A stretch of DNA of 64,000 nt from Nostoc sp. NIES-4103 (GCF_002368335.1 NZ_AP018288.1:364948-428947); one strand, 5' to 3'; positions 1 to 9,892 are shown, counted from the stretch's first letter. Numbers and translations are program-made. The notes: generated by a model not told the origin, from the sequence alone.

Positions 1-187
1 GTAAAAAATCTTAAACCACAAAGGCACAAAGACACGAAGAATAAAAGCGTTTTAGTTGACAAAATTCACTTGATAACTATAAAAAATCTCTGTCTGGTTT
101 GTGATATGTCTCTCCATCTACGGACAGGGGTTGGTGGCGAGACCACATGGTATTTATGAAAAAATATTGGTAGAAACTAAACCTTAC

Positions 188-1438
188 ATGAAAATACCAG
201 CACTACCCGCATTACAATCAAAAAACTACCGTTTATTTTTTGCCGGACAAGGTATTTCTCTAATTGGAACGTGGATGACACAACTAGCAACAATTTGGCT
301 AGTTTATAGTTTGACAAACTCTGCATTAATGCTTGGGGTGGTAGGATTTACCAGTCAAATTCCTAGTTTCTTTTTAGCACCTTTTGGTGGAGTATTTGTA
401 GATCGCTTTTCTCGCTATCGTACTTTAATTGCTACACAAATAATGGCGATGTTTCAGTCGTTAGCATTGGCAGTACTAGCGCTGACTGGCGTGATTCAAG
501 TGTGGCACATCATAGTTTTAAGTTTATTGCAAGGATTTATTAATGCTTTAGATGCACCAGCACGGCAAGCATTTGTGCCAGAATTAGTGGAACGTAGAGA
601 AGATTTAGCCAATGCCATCGCTATCAATTCAACGATGATTAACGGTGCGCGATTAATAGGCCCAGCAATTGGGGGTTTATTAATTGCCAGGGTGGGAGTT
701 GCTTATTGTTTTTTAATAGATGGTTTAAGCTATATTGCTGTGATTGCTGGTTTATTGGCGATGACAATTAAACCTTGGAAAACTCCAGTAATTACAGGTA
801 ATCCTCTACAAAAAGTTCGAGAGGGATTTATTTATGCTTTTAGCTTTCCACCAATTCGTTCACTTTTATTACTATCAGCTTTAGTGAGTTTAATGGGGCT
901 ACAAAATACCATTCTTGTACCAATCTTTGCAGAAAAAATTCTCAAAGGTGGTGCAGAAACTTTAGGATTTTTGATGGCAGCGTCAGGGGTGGGAGCATTA
1001 TCAGGTGGAATTTATTTAGCTACGCGGCGAACAATATTAGGAATTGGGAAATTGATTGCTTTAGCACCAGCAATATTAGGGATTGGTCTAATTGGCTTTT
1101 CTTTATCCCGCTTCTTACCGCTTTCCTTATTCACAATGTTATTTGTAGGCTTAGGAACGATTCTCCAAATTGCTTCTAGCAACACATTTTTACAAACAAT
1201 TGTTGAAGAAGATAAACGGGGAAGATTGATGAGTTTATATACAATGTCCTTTTTGGGAATGATACCATTAGGTAATTTATTGGGTGGTGCATTAGCGAAT
1301 CGTATTGGTGCTGCTAATACTTTAATTATTGATGGTATAGCTTGTATTATCGGTTCTATCATTTTTTCCCAGCAGTTACCTGCTTTAAGAAAAATGGTTA
1401 TTCCTATTTATGAACAAAAGGGAATATTAAAACATTGA
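188..1438 (+). CDS. MFS transporter (12-TM, MFS_3/EntS-like exporter)
   Basis: A 416-residue major facilitator protein of the inner membrane with about 12 hydrophobic segments. The N-terminus (KNYRLFFAGQGISLIGTWM) and the conserved loop DRFSRYRTLIATQ after helix 2 are typical of the enterobactin-exporter-like MFS_3 group, which exports siderophores or drugs. The reading frame opens at 101, but family members start close to the KNYRLFF motif, so the ATG at 188 (MKIPALPALQ) is preferred. The substrate cannot be told from sequence. It stands alone on the plus strand, and a MITE-like element lies just downstream. Confidence 0.85.
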   Translation: MKIPALPALQSKNYRLFFAGQGISLIGTWMTQLATIWLVYSLTNSALMLGVVGFTSQIPSFFLAPFGGVFVDRFSRYRTLIATQIMAMFQSLALAVLALTGVIQVWHIIVLSLLQGFINALDAPARQAFVPELVERREDLANAIAINSTMINGARLIGPAIGGLLIARVGVAYCFLIDGLSYIAVIAGLLAMTIKPWKTPVITGNPLQKVREGFIYAFSFPPIRSLLLLSALVSLMGLQNTILVPIFAEKILKGGAETLGFLMAASGVGALSGGIYLATRRTILGIGKLIALAPAILGIGLIGFSLSRFLPLSLFTMLFVGLGTILQIASSNTFLQTIVEEDKRGRLMSLYTMSFLGMIPLGNLLGGALANRIGAANTLIIDGIACIIGSIIFSQQLPALRKMVIPIYEQKGILKH

Positions 1439-1533
1439 GAGTAAATTACTAAGTAGGCTGACGCAAATCAAGCTAATTGGTAAGAGCTGTGATTTGTCAT
1501 TTGTCATTTGTCCTTGGTAAAGCTTTTAGAAGT

Positions 1534-1675
1534 CAATATAGTTCAGTTAAGCTTCGTTCCTCTCTTTCTCTCTGCGTACTCTGCGCCTCTGTGGTAGCCT
1601 GCGGCAAGCCGCTACGCGTCTACGTTAATAAAATAAGCATGAACAAAAAGTTTTAGCCTTAACTGAACCATATTG
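1534..1675. mobile_element. MITE-like element with 18-bp TIR and 10-bp direct repeats
   Basis: A 142-bp element bounded by 18-bp inverted repeats: CAATATAGTTCAGTTAAG on the left and CTTAACTGAACCATATTG on the right, with one mismatch. It is flanked by a perfect 10-bp direct repeat, TTTTAGAAGT, at 1524-1533 and 1676-1685, which looks like a target-site duplication. The core carries the common cyanobacterial CTCTGCGCCTCTGTGG repeat and no coding capacity. It fills most of the gap between the two flanking genes. Confidence 0.7.
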
Positions 1676-1780
1676 TTTTAGAAGTGGTTACTTTTTGTAA
1701 CATAGTTGTGTTTGTTTACACCATTTTACTTGATTTTTTATATACCGATCCCTTTGCCTCTAACTTACTTAGACATAACT

Positions 1781-2251
1781 ATGGTGATGAAAGAAATAAT
1801 AGAAAACGTTAAACAAACTATAGTGCAGAAAAAAATCCTTTGGGCTCATTCAATTGCACAAAAGTTACAACAATATCATTATAGTTTAGCAATCCAATGG
1901 GGAATAGAATGTATACAAATATATGCATCCGAGATTAAATCGGAGAAGTTCTCCCAATTGAATAAATATATTCAGCAAGCAATAGAAGAGCAAAATGTTT
2001 TAACTTCTTCACAGTGTCTTGAGATTTGTAGAGAAATATGGTATTTACCTGATAGAGAAGAAATTCAAACCGCCATAGCTCGACTGTGGGGTTCTATTGC
2101 AGCTTTTAAAGATGGAGAAGAAGTTGGTGGAATAGTGGAAACCACTATGGCTGTTGAATTAGTATTACCTGATATTTCTGATTCTCGTCTATTAAATCGA
2201 TACCTAGAAGCCGCTGTAAGAATTTGTGAAGAATACGAATCACAAAACTAG
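1781..2251 (+). CDS. hypothetical protein, helical
   Basis: A 156-residue soluble, mostly helical protein that I do not recognise. The frame is open from 1706, but the first 25 codons are hydrophobic and composition-poor, so the ATG at 1781 (MVMKEIIENV) is chosen. Visible features are an N-terminal amphipathic helix (AHSIAQKLQQYHYSLAIQWG) and a conserved-looking stretch, ARLWGSIAAFKDGEE, near residue 105. It is encoded 71 bp before a drug-efflux MFS gene on the same strand. No signal peptide or membrane segment is seen. The function is unknown. Confidence 0.55.
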   Translation: MVMKEIIENVKQTIVQKKILWAHSIAQKLQQYHYSLAIQWGIECIQIYASEIKSEKFSQLNKYIQQAIEEQNVLTSSQCLEICREIWYLPDREEIQTAIARLWGSIAAFKDGEEVGGIVETTMAVELVLPDISDSRLLNRYLEAAVRICEEYESQN

Positions 2252-2322
2252 GCGTGTGAGTAGAATAGTCTGGGTTTTTTATCTCATTCTACTTATTGAA
2301 ATCTTGAAGCTGGAGTAATATA

Positions 2323-3918
2323 ATGGCTGATACAGATGCAATTCATCAGCAAGGTAAAAATCCTGCTGTACCACCAAATAATGTACCGCTAAGAACTTGG
2401 ATTGGTGTATTAGCTAGTATGCTTGGCGCATTTATGGCGGTACTAGATATTCAAATCACTAATTCTTCACTACAAGATATTCAAGCAAGTTTAGGAGCAA
2501 CTTTAGAAGAAGGTTCTTGGATTTCTACTGCTTATCTTGTGGCGGAAATTGTCGTTATTCCCTTAACTGGCTGGTTGTCGCGGGTATTTTCTCTGCGACT
2601 TTATTTATTAGTTAACACTGGATTATTTATTTTATTTTCCATATGCTGTGCCTGGGCATGGAATCTCAATTCTATGATTGTCTTTCGTGCTTTGCAAGGC
2701 TTTAGCGGAGGGGTTTTAATTCCCGCTGCTATGACAATAGTATTAACTACTTTACCGCCTGCTAAACAATCAATTGGATTAGCTGCTTTTGCTATTAGTG
2801 CAGTGTTTGCACCTTCAATTGGCCCGACATTAGGAGGTTGGTTAACAGAAAATTTTAGTTGGCACTACAGTTTTTATATAAATGTAATTCCAGGGGCGTT
2901 GATGCTTTCTGGAGTTTGGTATGGAATTAAGCAAGAACGACCCCAAATTAATTTGCTCAAACAAGGCGATTGGTGGGGAATTATTTCAATGGCTATTGGC
3001 TTAGGTTCCCTACAAGTGGTTTTAGAAGAAGGTAGCCGCAAAGATTGGTTTGGTTCAGCATTTATTGTCCGCTTAAGTGTGGTAGCAGCGATTTTTATCA
3101 CGCTATTTTTTGTTATAGAATTAACTCGCAAACATCCATTTATTAATTTACGCCTTTTGATTAACCGTAATTTTGGTTTAGCCGGTATTGTGAATATTTC
3201 ATTAGGGGTAGGATTGTACGGTTCAATTTATATTCTACCGCTATACCTTGCTCAAATTCAAAAATATAATGCACTGCAAATTGGTGAAGTACTGATTTGG
3301 GCTGGCTTACCACAACTATTTATTATTCCTTTTATTCCCAAAATAATGCAACGTATTGATGTGCGTTTTATGGTAGCAATTGGTGTGGCTTTGTTTGCTG
3401 TGAGTGCCTTTATGAATTCAAAAATGACTTATCAAACTGGTTTAGATCAATTACGCTGGTCGCAACTTGTAAGAGCAATGGGACAACCACTGATTATGGT
3501 ACCACTAACATCAATCGCTACTGCTGGTTTAAGTCCGAAACAAGCAGGTTCGGCAAGCGGTTTATTTAATATGATGCGGAATATGGGTGGTTCTATCGGA
3601 ATTGCATCATTAGCAACTTTATTAACTAATAGAGAGCAATTTCACTCAAATGTTTTAGGTGAAAGAATATCTCTATTCAACCCAGACACTCAACAGCGAA
3701 TTGACCAAATGACACAATATTTTGTTAGTCGTGGTGCAGATTTGAGTACAGCTCAAAACCAAGCCATTAAAGCTATCGATAATATTGTGCGCCGAGAAGC
3801 CTTTGTAATGGCTTTTAACGATTGTTTTTACTTTATCGGTATTGCTTTATTACTCAGCGGTATCGCCATATTATTTTTCAAAAAAGTAAAAGCAACTGGT
3901 GGCGCTGTTGCTCATTAA
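2323..3918 (+). CDS. DHA2 family MFS efflux permease (EmrB/QacA-like)
   Basis: A 531-residue, roughly 14-TM major facilitator of the DHA2 (EmrB/QacA) drug:H+ antiporter family. Typical motifs are LDIQITNSSLQDIQ in helix 1, GSWISTAYLVAEIV in helix 2 and the antiporter motif-C region APSIGPTLGGWLTE in helix 5. EmrB proteins usually work with an HlyD-type membrane fusion partner, but none is encoded next to it, so a partner must be elsewhere or unnecessary. The length is normal for the family. The start is ATG after GGAGTAATATA. The substrate is unknown. Confidence 0.9.
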   Translation: MADTDAIHQQGKNPAVPPNNVPLRTWIGVLASMLGAFMAVLDIQITNSSLQDIQASLGATLEEGSWISTAYLVAEIVVIPLTGWLSRVFSLRLYLLVNTGLFILFSICCAWAWNLNSMIVFRALQGFSGGVLIPAAMTIVLTTLPPAKQSIGLAAFAISAVFAPSIGPTLGGWLTENFSWHYSFYINVIPGALMLSGVWYGIKQERPQINLLKQGDWWGIISMAIGLGSLQVVLEEGSRKDWFGSAFIVRLSVVAAIFITLFFVIELTRKHPFINLRLLINRNFGLAGIVNISLGVGLYGSIYILPLYLAQIQKYNALQIGEVLIWAGLPQLFIIPFIPKIMQRIDVRFMVAIGVALFAVSAFMNSKMTYQTGLDQLRWSQLVRAMGQPLIMVPLTSIATAGLSPKQAGSASGLFNMMRNMGGSIGIASLATLLTNREQFHSNVLGERISLFNPDTQQRIDQMTQYFVSRGADLSTAQNQAIKAIDNIVRREAFVMAFNDCFYFIGIALLLSGIAILFFKKVKATGGAVAH

Positions 3919-4287
3919 GGAACTTTAAAAAATACTGATGACTGATAGCTGCGAACATTGGCGTATTTTTTTATTATTAGAGAATATTGTTGATATAAAT
4001 TCCATGCAAATATCGGCGCTTTTCGGTGATTAATGTACACAATTCATAACAGTTGCATAGTCTCAACCAGAGAACGGTTTATGATGTTGTAGTAAAGAGC
4101 AGTGCAGTAAATATGGGCGCATACCATAGCATAGCTTCGTGAAAAAATTTTAGGTGTGCTACACAATTAGAGGCATTTTCTAAAAATGTGTTAATGTACT
4201 ACAAGAAAAGTGTAGCGATCGCGCGTTATTGAGAGGATGTTTGCTAGTGGGTGACAATATCGAGGCTGGGAAAGCACAAGCGAAATA
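3919..4287. other. gene-free spacer upstream of the DMT transporter
   Basis: 369 bp without a convincing reading frame, tRNA or repeat. It contains one HIP1-like site (GCGATCGCGCG near 4216) and a TGTACA at 4034 that lacks neighbouring transposon-end repeats. It presumably holds the promoter of the downstream transporter. Confidence 0.4.
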
Positions 4288-5274
4288 ATGAATATTTTTA
4301 ATCAAACGATCATGGCGCTTGCTTTGTTATTTGTAGGTATAAGTGCCATATCTTTTGGCTCTATCTTCATGAGATTAAGCGAAGCTGAACTCAGCCCCCA
4401 TGCTACTGTATTTAATCGCCTTTGGCTTGCGAGTGTAATCTTCTGGCTATGGTATGGATACAAAGCGATACGTCAGCGATTTTCCTCTGAGGAGCCTGTA
4501 GAAAAGCAGGTCTACACCCGTCAGGATATATTTTTATTGGTAAGTGCTGGTATTTTTTGGGCTTCTACCTTAGTGTCTTTGGCTTGGTCACTGACTCAAA
4601 CGAGTGTAGCTATTACCAGTGTCTTGCATAATCTCGCCCCCATATTTACTAGCTTAGGGGCTTGGCTGTTGTTTCGTCAGGGTTTTGACCGGCAATTTAT
4701 CGTAGGGATGGTCATCGCCATTGGAGGAGCGATCGCAATTGAAATTCAGGAATTGCAAGTCGCTCATGGTAAAGTCCAAGGAGGTATTGCTGCGATCGTT
4801 TCAGCAGTTTTCTTGGCTGCATATTTGTTGATAGTAGAAAAACTGCGGACTAAATTCAGTCCTACCACAATTCAGTTGTGGGTTTGTGCGATCGCTGCTT
4901 TAGTTATCTTACCCATACTTGTGTATACTCAAGATCAGATTTTTCCTTCTTCAATAAATAGTTGGCTTTTCGTCATTTCCCTGGCTTTGGTCTGTCAAGT
5001 CTTAGGTCATGGAATTTTGACATATAGCCTTGCCAGATTTTCCTCTGTGGTTGTCTCTTTAGTGCATTTGTTAGAACCAGTATTTAGTGGTATTTTCGCG
5101 CTGATAATATTTTCAGAGAGGTTAAGTTTATCGAATTGCTTGGGTATCACTGGAGTATTAATCGGTTTATATTTAGCCAGCTCTAACCAAGCTGAGATTA
5201 ATTATCCGCTGAAAGAATCATTCAAAAATATTGTGAACAATTTCGTGATCAAATTGACATTTATTAGTAAATAG
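4288..5274 (+). CDS. DMT superfamily transporter (EamA family)
   Basis: A 328-residue inner-membrane protein with about 10 hydrophobic helices in two EamA repeats: residues 10-150, ending in GGAIAIEIQE, and 165-300, ending in GITGVLIGLYLA. Family members export or import metabolites such as amino acids, but the substrate cannot be assigned here. The hydrophilic tail (about residues 302-328) is unremarkable. The start is ATG at 4288, and no strong ribosome-binding site is visible. It stands alone and is followed by a repeat-rich spacer. Confidence 0.85.
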   Translation: MNIFNQTIMALALLFVGISAISFGSIFMRLSEAELSPHATVFNRLWLASVIFWLWYGYKAIRQRFSSEEPVEKQVYTRQDIFLLVSAGIFWASTLVSLAWSLTQTSVAITSVLHNLAPIFTSLGAWLLFRQGFDRQFIVGMVIAIGGAIAIEIQELQVAHGKVQGGIAAIVSAVFLAAYLLIVEKLRTKFSPTTIQLWVCAIAALVILPILVYTQDQIFPSSINSWLFVISLALVCQVLGHGILTYSLARFSSVVVSLVHLLEPVFSGIFALIIFSERLSLSNCLGITGVLIGLYLASSNQAEINYPLKESFKNIVNNFVIKLTFISK

Positions 5275-5542
5275 TTTGATTATTCTCTGTGTTCTCTGCG
5301 CCTCTGTGGTTAAATCAATTATTTTAAACCGCCCTCCGGGTTCGCCAGTCCTCCATCTTGGCAGAAGCCAAGACGGAGGCTGGACTCACCAAGACGCAGA
5401 GGACGCAGAGAGAAGAAGAATTTTATGAGTCACCTTAAAAACTAAAAAAGGTGGCTTGATTTTTACGATTGTGAAAGCAAGATTATTTTAATCCAACATT
5501 TCTAAGTCAATTCCCAAAGCATTATAGCCGTCGCCATTAGTG
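5275..5542. repeat. interspersed repeat cluster with a long hairpin
   Basis: Contains the TCTGCGCCTCTGTGG repeat at about 5287-5311 and an inverted counterpart, GACGCAGAGGACGCAGAG, at about 5393-5412. Between them is a stable hairpin at about 5344-5390, in which TCTTGGC pairs with GCCAAGA and the outer CCAG/CTGG arms pair too. This is noncoding repeat DNA of a kind common in Nostocales. Confidence 0.5.
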
Positions 5543-6409
5543 TTAGGACATCAACAGATAATAAAACCTAGACACAAAAAGACTTTTCACCCAGTACCCA
5601 GTCCCTAGTCCCCAGTCCCCAGCTATAAGTTGTTCATCAGAAAGCGAGAGTCTTCGACACGGCTTCGCCGATCGCAATTTTTCTACAATTCTCTCTCGCT
5701 TTTGTCGTTCAACTTTGGCACGTTCCTCACCTGTAACTAATAGATTTCCTGTTGCATCCCACCACCGCAACCAAGGTAACTCTGCATTTTGATATAACCC
5801 CTGCCATATTCCCAATTCTACCTGCAAAGGGGCAATTGGGTAATGTCCCCGTTCATTTGGTGTCATCAATTGATAAGTATTATCGATTAAATGATAGACT
5901 TCAACTTGGTCTTTTGTGACTTCATAAATCCCATAATAAGGCACTCTAATTGCCTGTTCATAAATCCAAAATTTACCAACATCTCCTTGAGATGGCGATG
6001 TTTTATCTCGTTCCTCTGTTCCATCTCCTAAGACAAATTCCAGCACAATTAGCGGTGCGACATAATCCTTCCATAAAACATAGGAACGCCGCGTTTCACC
6101 ATCCAGAGTCGGCGGGATATTGGGTACATAAAACCAATCTGGTGCTGTGGCATCTTTCTCTGGAGGATCAGTCAATCGCCAATAAATGCCTAAGTCCTGT
6201 CCAATACAATATTGACTATCAGGATGAAGTTGCTCTAAAACAGGTTTAATTGAGTCAGTTAGTAAAATACTTTGGGGATGTTCTTGCCAGTTCTTCACGC
6301 CAGTTCGCACAACGGGGGGAACCCCCGCAAGCGACTGGCTTACAAACGTACCGTCTGACTCTGGTAGCTGGGTGTGGTCGGGTAAAGTTAATGCCGATAC
6401 TGGAGTCAT
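5543..6409 (-). CDS. Uma2 family (DUF820) putative nuclease
   Basis: 288 residues. The core, about residues 60-240, is a Uma2/DUF820 domain, a PD-(D/E)XK-fold family hugely expanded in cyanobacteria. Visible motifs are GIYWRLTDPPEKDATAPDWFYVP (the acidic PDW-type site, about residues 74-96), VAPLIVLEFVLGDGTEERD (IVLEF core) and the K of GDVGKFWIYE. The biological role of the family is unsettled. Both ends look repeat-derived. Residues 27-40 coincide with a palindromic repeat (AACGGGGGGAACCCCCG). The C-terminus (GDWGLGTGYWV) is a translated GGGACTGG-type heptamer run, replacing the usual EAE-rich coiled tail. The true stop may therefore be recent. Confidence 0.75.
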   Translation of the reverse strand: MTPVSALTLPDHTQLPESDGTFVSQSLAGVPPVVRTGVKNWQEHPQSILLTDSIKPVLEQLHPDSQYCIGQDLGIYWRLTDPPEKDATAPDWFYVPNIPPTLDGETRRSYVLWKDYVAPLIVLEFVLGDGTEERDKTSPSQGDVGKFWIYEQAIRVPYYGIYEVTKDQVEVYHLIDNTYQLMTPNERGHYPIAPLQVELGIWQGLYQNAELPWLRWWDATGNLLVTGEERAKVERQKRERIVEKLRSAKPCRRLSLSDEQLIAGDWGLGTGYWVKSLFVSRFYYLLMS

Positions 6410-6456
6410 AGGCTTTAACCAGGAGTATATCTGATTTTGATTTGAAAATGTAATTC

Positions 6457-7131
6457 TTATGAAAGGCTAGGATCATCTAAAGTCTTTATCTGCCGTAAAA
6501 TCTGTTCGACTTGGTAGACTTTTTCATTTCTACTTTCTGCTTTGAAGATATTTAAAGCTTTTTCTAAAGTAGTTCTCGCCTCATCTCGTTTATTTGTTTG
6601 CCACAATGCTTGTCCTAAATTAGTGAGTGCATCGCCATAATTGGGATTAATTTCTAAGGCTTTGCGGTATTCAGTAATAGCTTCTGACCAACGGTCTTGA
6701 CTAGCAAAAACAACACCGATCGCATTATAAGCTAGAGCATATTTTGGTCTGAGGCGAATGGCTTCTCCGTAAGCATTAATTGCTGCTTCTGGTTGGTTTT
6801 GCCGAAACAGCACATTTCCTAACTGAAAGTGACCAAAAGCGTCTTCTGGAAACTTTTTAATAAATTTGCGGAGGTTTTCTTCTGCACCTTTGAAGTCTCT
6901 TTGATTGTATAACGCATTCACTTGTTGCAAAAGCTGCGATCGCTCTGGTGAATCTGTCCCAGAAAACTGTGCTATTGTTTGCGGTTGCTTCTGTATAGGC
7001 TGTTCAGACAGCAGAGATTTTCCACTAACTGCTAAGGCTGATGGTGATATAGCGATTGCCGTGATGATACTCAGCATCACGTAGCTCAGAGGTTGAACAA
7101 GTACTGATTTGGCTTGGATCTTCAGCTTCAT
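6457..7131 (-). CDS. TPR repeat protein, exported
   Basis: A 224-residue protein. It starts with a basic stretch and one hydrophobic segment ending SPSALAVSG (about residues 15-37), which is a signal peptide. It then has about four tetratricopeptide repeats (residues 62-200) with typical W/LG/Y/A/F/A/P spacing, for example FGHFQLGNVLFRQNQPEAAI and YALAYNAIGVVFASQDRWSE. TPRs mediate protein contacts, here probably in the periplasm or at a membrane. The partner is unknown. It is divergent from nothing close by and ends 47 bp beyond the Uma2 start on the same strand. Confidence 0.8.
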   Translation of the reverse strand: MKLKIQAKSVLVQPLSYVMLSIITAIAISPSALAVSGKSLLSEQPIQKQPQTIAQFSGTDSPERSQLLQQVNALYNQRDFKGAEENLRKFIKKFPEDAFGHFQLGNVLFRQNQPEAAINAYGEAIRLRPKYALAYNAIGVVFASQDRWSEAITEYRKALEINPNYGDALTNLGQALWQTNKRDEARTTLEKALNIFKAESRNEKVYQVEQILRQIKTLDDPSLS

Positions 7132-7406
7132 GTCCTCAATGACCTCAAAATGTCCTGATTCTCATCATAGAGGATACCTTAATGAGTGTCTAAGGGCACT
7201 TAGAAGTATGTCAAGAAAATGATATTAACTGACAAAGTATTACTGAATACCTCAATTATCCCTACACCCTACACCCTACACCCGCCCTCCTTTTCCACAT
7301 CCCGTGAAAAGTCAGATTTTAATTCAGCCTGTTTAGCAAAGGGCAGGCAAAAAAGCCTACCCTATATTATTAAAAATTGCTTTGTGTTAGTTTGTTGTTA
7401 ACTTGC

Positions 7407-9380
7407 TTACGCACCTTCTCGCAACTTATCTAAGACGCTTCTATCTTCTAAAGTCGAAGTATCACCAGATACCTCTTGTCCTGCTGCTAGATTTCGCAAC
7501 AATCGCCGCATGATTTTACCCGATCGCGTTTTCGGTAAAGCATCGGTAAAACGGATTTCTCCCGGCCTGGCGATCGCACCAATTTCTTTGACAACGTGCT
7601 GCTTGAGTTCTTTACTCAATTCCTCACTTCCCTGATAAGTTCCTTCCAAGGTCACAAAAGCTACAACTTCTTCACCCTTGAGTTCATCAGGCTTACCCAC
7701 CACCGCCGCTTCTGCCACCGCTGGATGTGAAACTAAGGCTGATTCTACTTCCATTGTACCGAGCCTATGACCTGACACATTCAACACATCATCTACTCGA
7801 CCCATTACCCAGAAGTAACCATCTTCATCTTGTCTTGCACCATCACCAGCAAAGTAAGTATATTTACCATCTTGGGGAGGAATGTGTTCCCAGTAGGTGC
7901 GACGGAATCTCTCTGGATCGCCGTAGACTGTCCGCATCATTCCCGGCCAAGGATGACGCACTGCTAAATAACCGCCTGCGTTGTTGGGTACGCTGTTGCC
8001 TTCTAAATCTACGATATCTGCAAAAATTCCGGGAAATGGCAGAGTTGCCGAACCGGGTTTAGTTGCAATTGCCCCAGGTAGCGGCGTAATCATGATACCG
8101 CCGGTTTCCGTTTGCCACCAAGTATCCACAATTGGGCAACGTTCGCCGCCGATGACTTTGTGATACCACATCCAAGCTTCTGGGTTAATCGGTTCGCCGA
8201 CGGTTCCCAATAAACGCAAGGATGACAAGTTGCGGGCATTGGGATGTTGTTCACCCATGCGAATAAATGCGCGAATTGCTGTAGGTGCAGTATAAAAAAT
8301 ATTCACGCCGTATTTTTCAATCACATCCCAGAAACAGCCAGGATTAGAAGCACGGGGCGCACCTTCATACATCACGGTGGTGGCACCGTTGGACAGAGGG
8401 CCGTAGACAATATAGCTGTGACCAGTAATCCAACCGACATCTGCGGTACACCAGTAGACATCAGTGTCTTGCAAGTCGAAGATCCATTTGGTGGTCATAT
8501 GGGTGTATAAGTTATAACCCGCAGTTGTATGCACAACACCCTTCGGTTTGCCGGTACTGCCAGAGGTGTAGAGGATAAACAGCATGTCTTCGCTGTCCAT
8601 GGGTTCGGCGGGACAATCGGCTGAGGCAGCTTTTTGCAAATCATGCCACCAATGATCGCGCCCTCCCAACTGCATATAAGTTTCTTGTCCGGTGCGCTTG
8701 ACAACTAAGACATTTTGTACACTGGGAACCGCACCATCAGCTAAGGCTTTGTCTACCTGTTCTTTGAGAGGCACGATCGCATCTTTACGCCAACCACCAT
8801 CAGCAGTAATTACTAGTTTAGCTTGGGCATCGATCAAGCGATCGCGCAAAGCTTCGGCACTGAAACCACCAAATACCACACTGTGAGGTGCGCCAATTCT
8901 GGCACAGGCTAACATGGCAATGGCGGCTTCGGGTATCATGGGCATGTAGATACCGACGCGATCGCCTTTTTGGATTCCCAGTTGCTTCAGGACATTGGCA
9001 AATTGACAAACCTCGCGGTGTAGTTGAGCATAGGTGAGAGTCCGCGAGTCTCCTGGTTCTCCTTCCCAAATCAGCGCCGCTTTATTTTTACGCCAAGTGG
9101 TGAGGTGTCTGTCAAGACAGTTGTAGGAAATATTCATCTTACCGCCCACAAACCACTTAGCAAAGGGCGGTTGCCAGTCTAGGATGGTGTCCCATTTTTG
9201 GAACCAGTGTAACTCCTTTTCGGCTAATTCCGCCCAAAATTGCTCAGGATCGGCTTTGGCTTGTTCATAAAGACGCTGATAGTCTTGTAAACTCTTGATA
9301 TGAGCGTTTTGGGAGAAGTTAGCAGCGGGATGAAATAAGCGTTTCTCTTGCAGGATTGATTCTATAGTTGGTTGAGACAT
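7407..9380 (-). CDS. acs: acetyl-CoA synthetase
   Basis: 657 residues, full length for AMP-forming acetate-CoA ligase, which converts acetate, ATP and CoA to acetyl-CoA in the cytoplasm. The family features are all present: the N-terminal ACS domain (FQKWDTILDWQPPFAKWFVGG), the phosphate-binding loop LYTSGSTGKPKGVVHT, the substrate region VDTWWQTETGGIMITPLPG, the hinge aspartate near YFAGDGARQDEDGYFWVMGR, and the C-terminal catalytic lysine in PKTRSGKIMRRLLR. It is monocistronic on the minus strand. Downstream, on the minus strand, an AGGC-T6-GCCT hairpin near 7340-7360 could serve as a terminator. Confidence 0.97.
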   Translation of the reverse strand: MSQPTIESILQEKRLFHPAANFSQNAHIKSLQDYQRLYEQAKADPEQFWAELAEKELHWFQKWDTILDWQPPFAKWFVGGKMNISYNCLDRHLTTWRKNKAALIWEGEPGDSRTLTYAQLHREVCQFANVLKQLGIQKGDRVGIYMPMIPEAAIAMLACARIGAPHSVVFGGFSAEALRDRLIDAQAKLVITADGGWRKDAIVPLKEQVDKALADGAVPSVQNVLVVKRTGQETYMQLGGRDHWWHDLQKAASADCPAEPMDSEDMLFILYTSGSTGKPKGVVHTTAGYNLYTHMTTKWIFDLQDTDVYWCTADVGWITGHSYIVYGPLSNGATTVMYEGAPRASNPGCFWDVIEKYGVNIFYTAPTAIRAFIRMGEQHPNARNLSSLRLLGTVGEPINPEAWMWYHKVIGGERCPIVDTWWQTETGGIMITPLPGAIATKPGSATLPFPGIFADIVDLEGNSVPNNAGGYLAVRHPWPGMMRTVYGDPERFRRTYWEHIPPQDGKYTYFAGDGARQDEDGYFWVMGRVDDVLNVSGHRLGTMEVESALVSHPAVAEAAVVGKPDELKGEEVVAFVTLEGTYQGSEELSKELKQHVVKEIGAIARPGEIRFTDALPKTRSGKIMRRLLRNLAAGQEVSGDTSTLEDRSVLDKLREGA

Positions 9381-9508
9381 GGTTATGATAGCGATCGCTA
9401 TTGTTACTGAAAAGTATTATGAGCAAAGTTGTGACAGATGGTATTTAGCTTTTCATTAAGCAGGGCGGAAATTGCCAAGTTAATCAGTTTACACCAACCA
9501 AAAGCAAC

Positions 9509-9701
9509 AGGACTTACGCGCATTGTCATAAATTTCTAGTTGAGGCTGTCAAGAGTTAAGAGTCCATTGTCCATAGTCAATAGTTTAGAATTTTTCGCTG
9601 TTGACCGTTGACAGTTGACTGTTGATAGTTGACTATTGACCATTGACTATGGACTGTTGACAACCCTAACCTTTATTTAGTGCGCTAGTTGCGTAAGTCC
9701 T
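9509..9701. mobile_element. MITE-like element bounded by AGGACTTACGC inverted repeats
   Basis: A 193-bp segment between AGGACTTACGC (9509-9519) and its exact inverse, GCGTAAGTCCT (9691-9701). The interior is mostly STRR heptamers, with GTTGACT/ATTGACC-type units at about 9597-9663. There is no coding capacity. The GACTTACGCA end is widespread in cyanobacterial genomes, and a copy of the end (GCGTAAGTCC) also occurs near 55825. No clear target duplication is seen. Confidence 0.5.
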
Positions 9702-9892
9702 AATTTAGAGTAGCGCTTACAATATAATTAAAAATTATGCAATATAATCTGAATTAAGCTAGTCAAAAGTGCAATTACCAAATTCAAGGGCGCCTGTTAA
9801 CCGAGGAATCATAGAAAACCTAACACTAACATTTTTCTTAACACAGATATTAGGTAGTTAAATTAGGTATAAATTGAAAAAAGCGTTAGTTT

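Noticed and set aside
4021..4060. TGTACA at 4034 as a transposon end
   Set aside because: No phased repeats next to it and it lies on the wrong side of tRNA-Pro.
7219..7401. Plus-strand 60-codon frame
   Set aside because: Contains CTACACC tandem repeats and the region after the acs stop; no conserved features.
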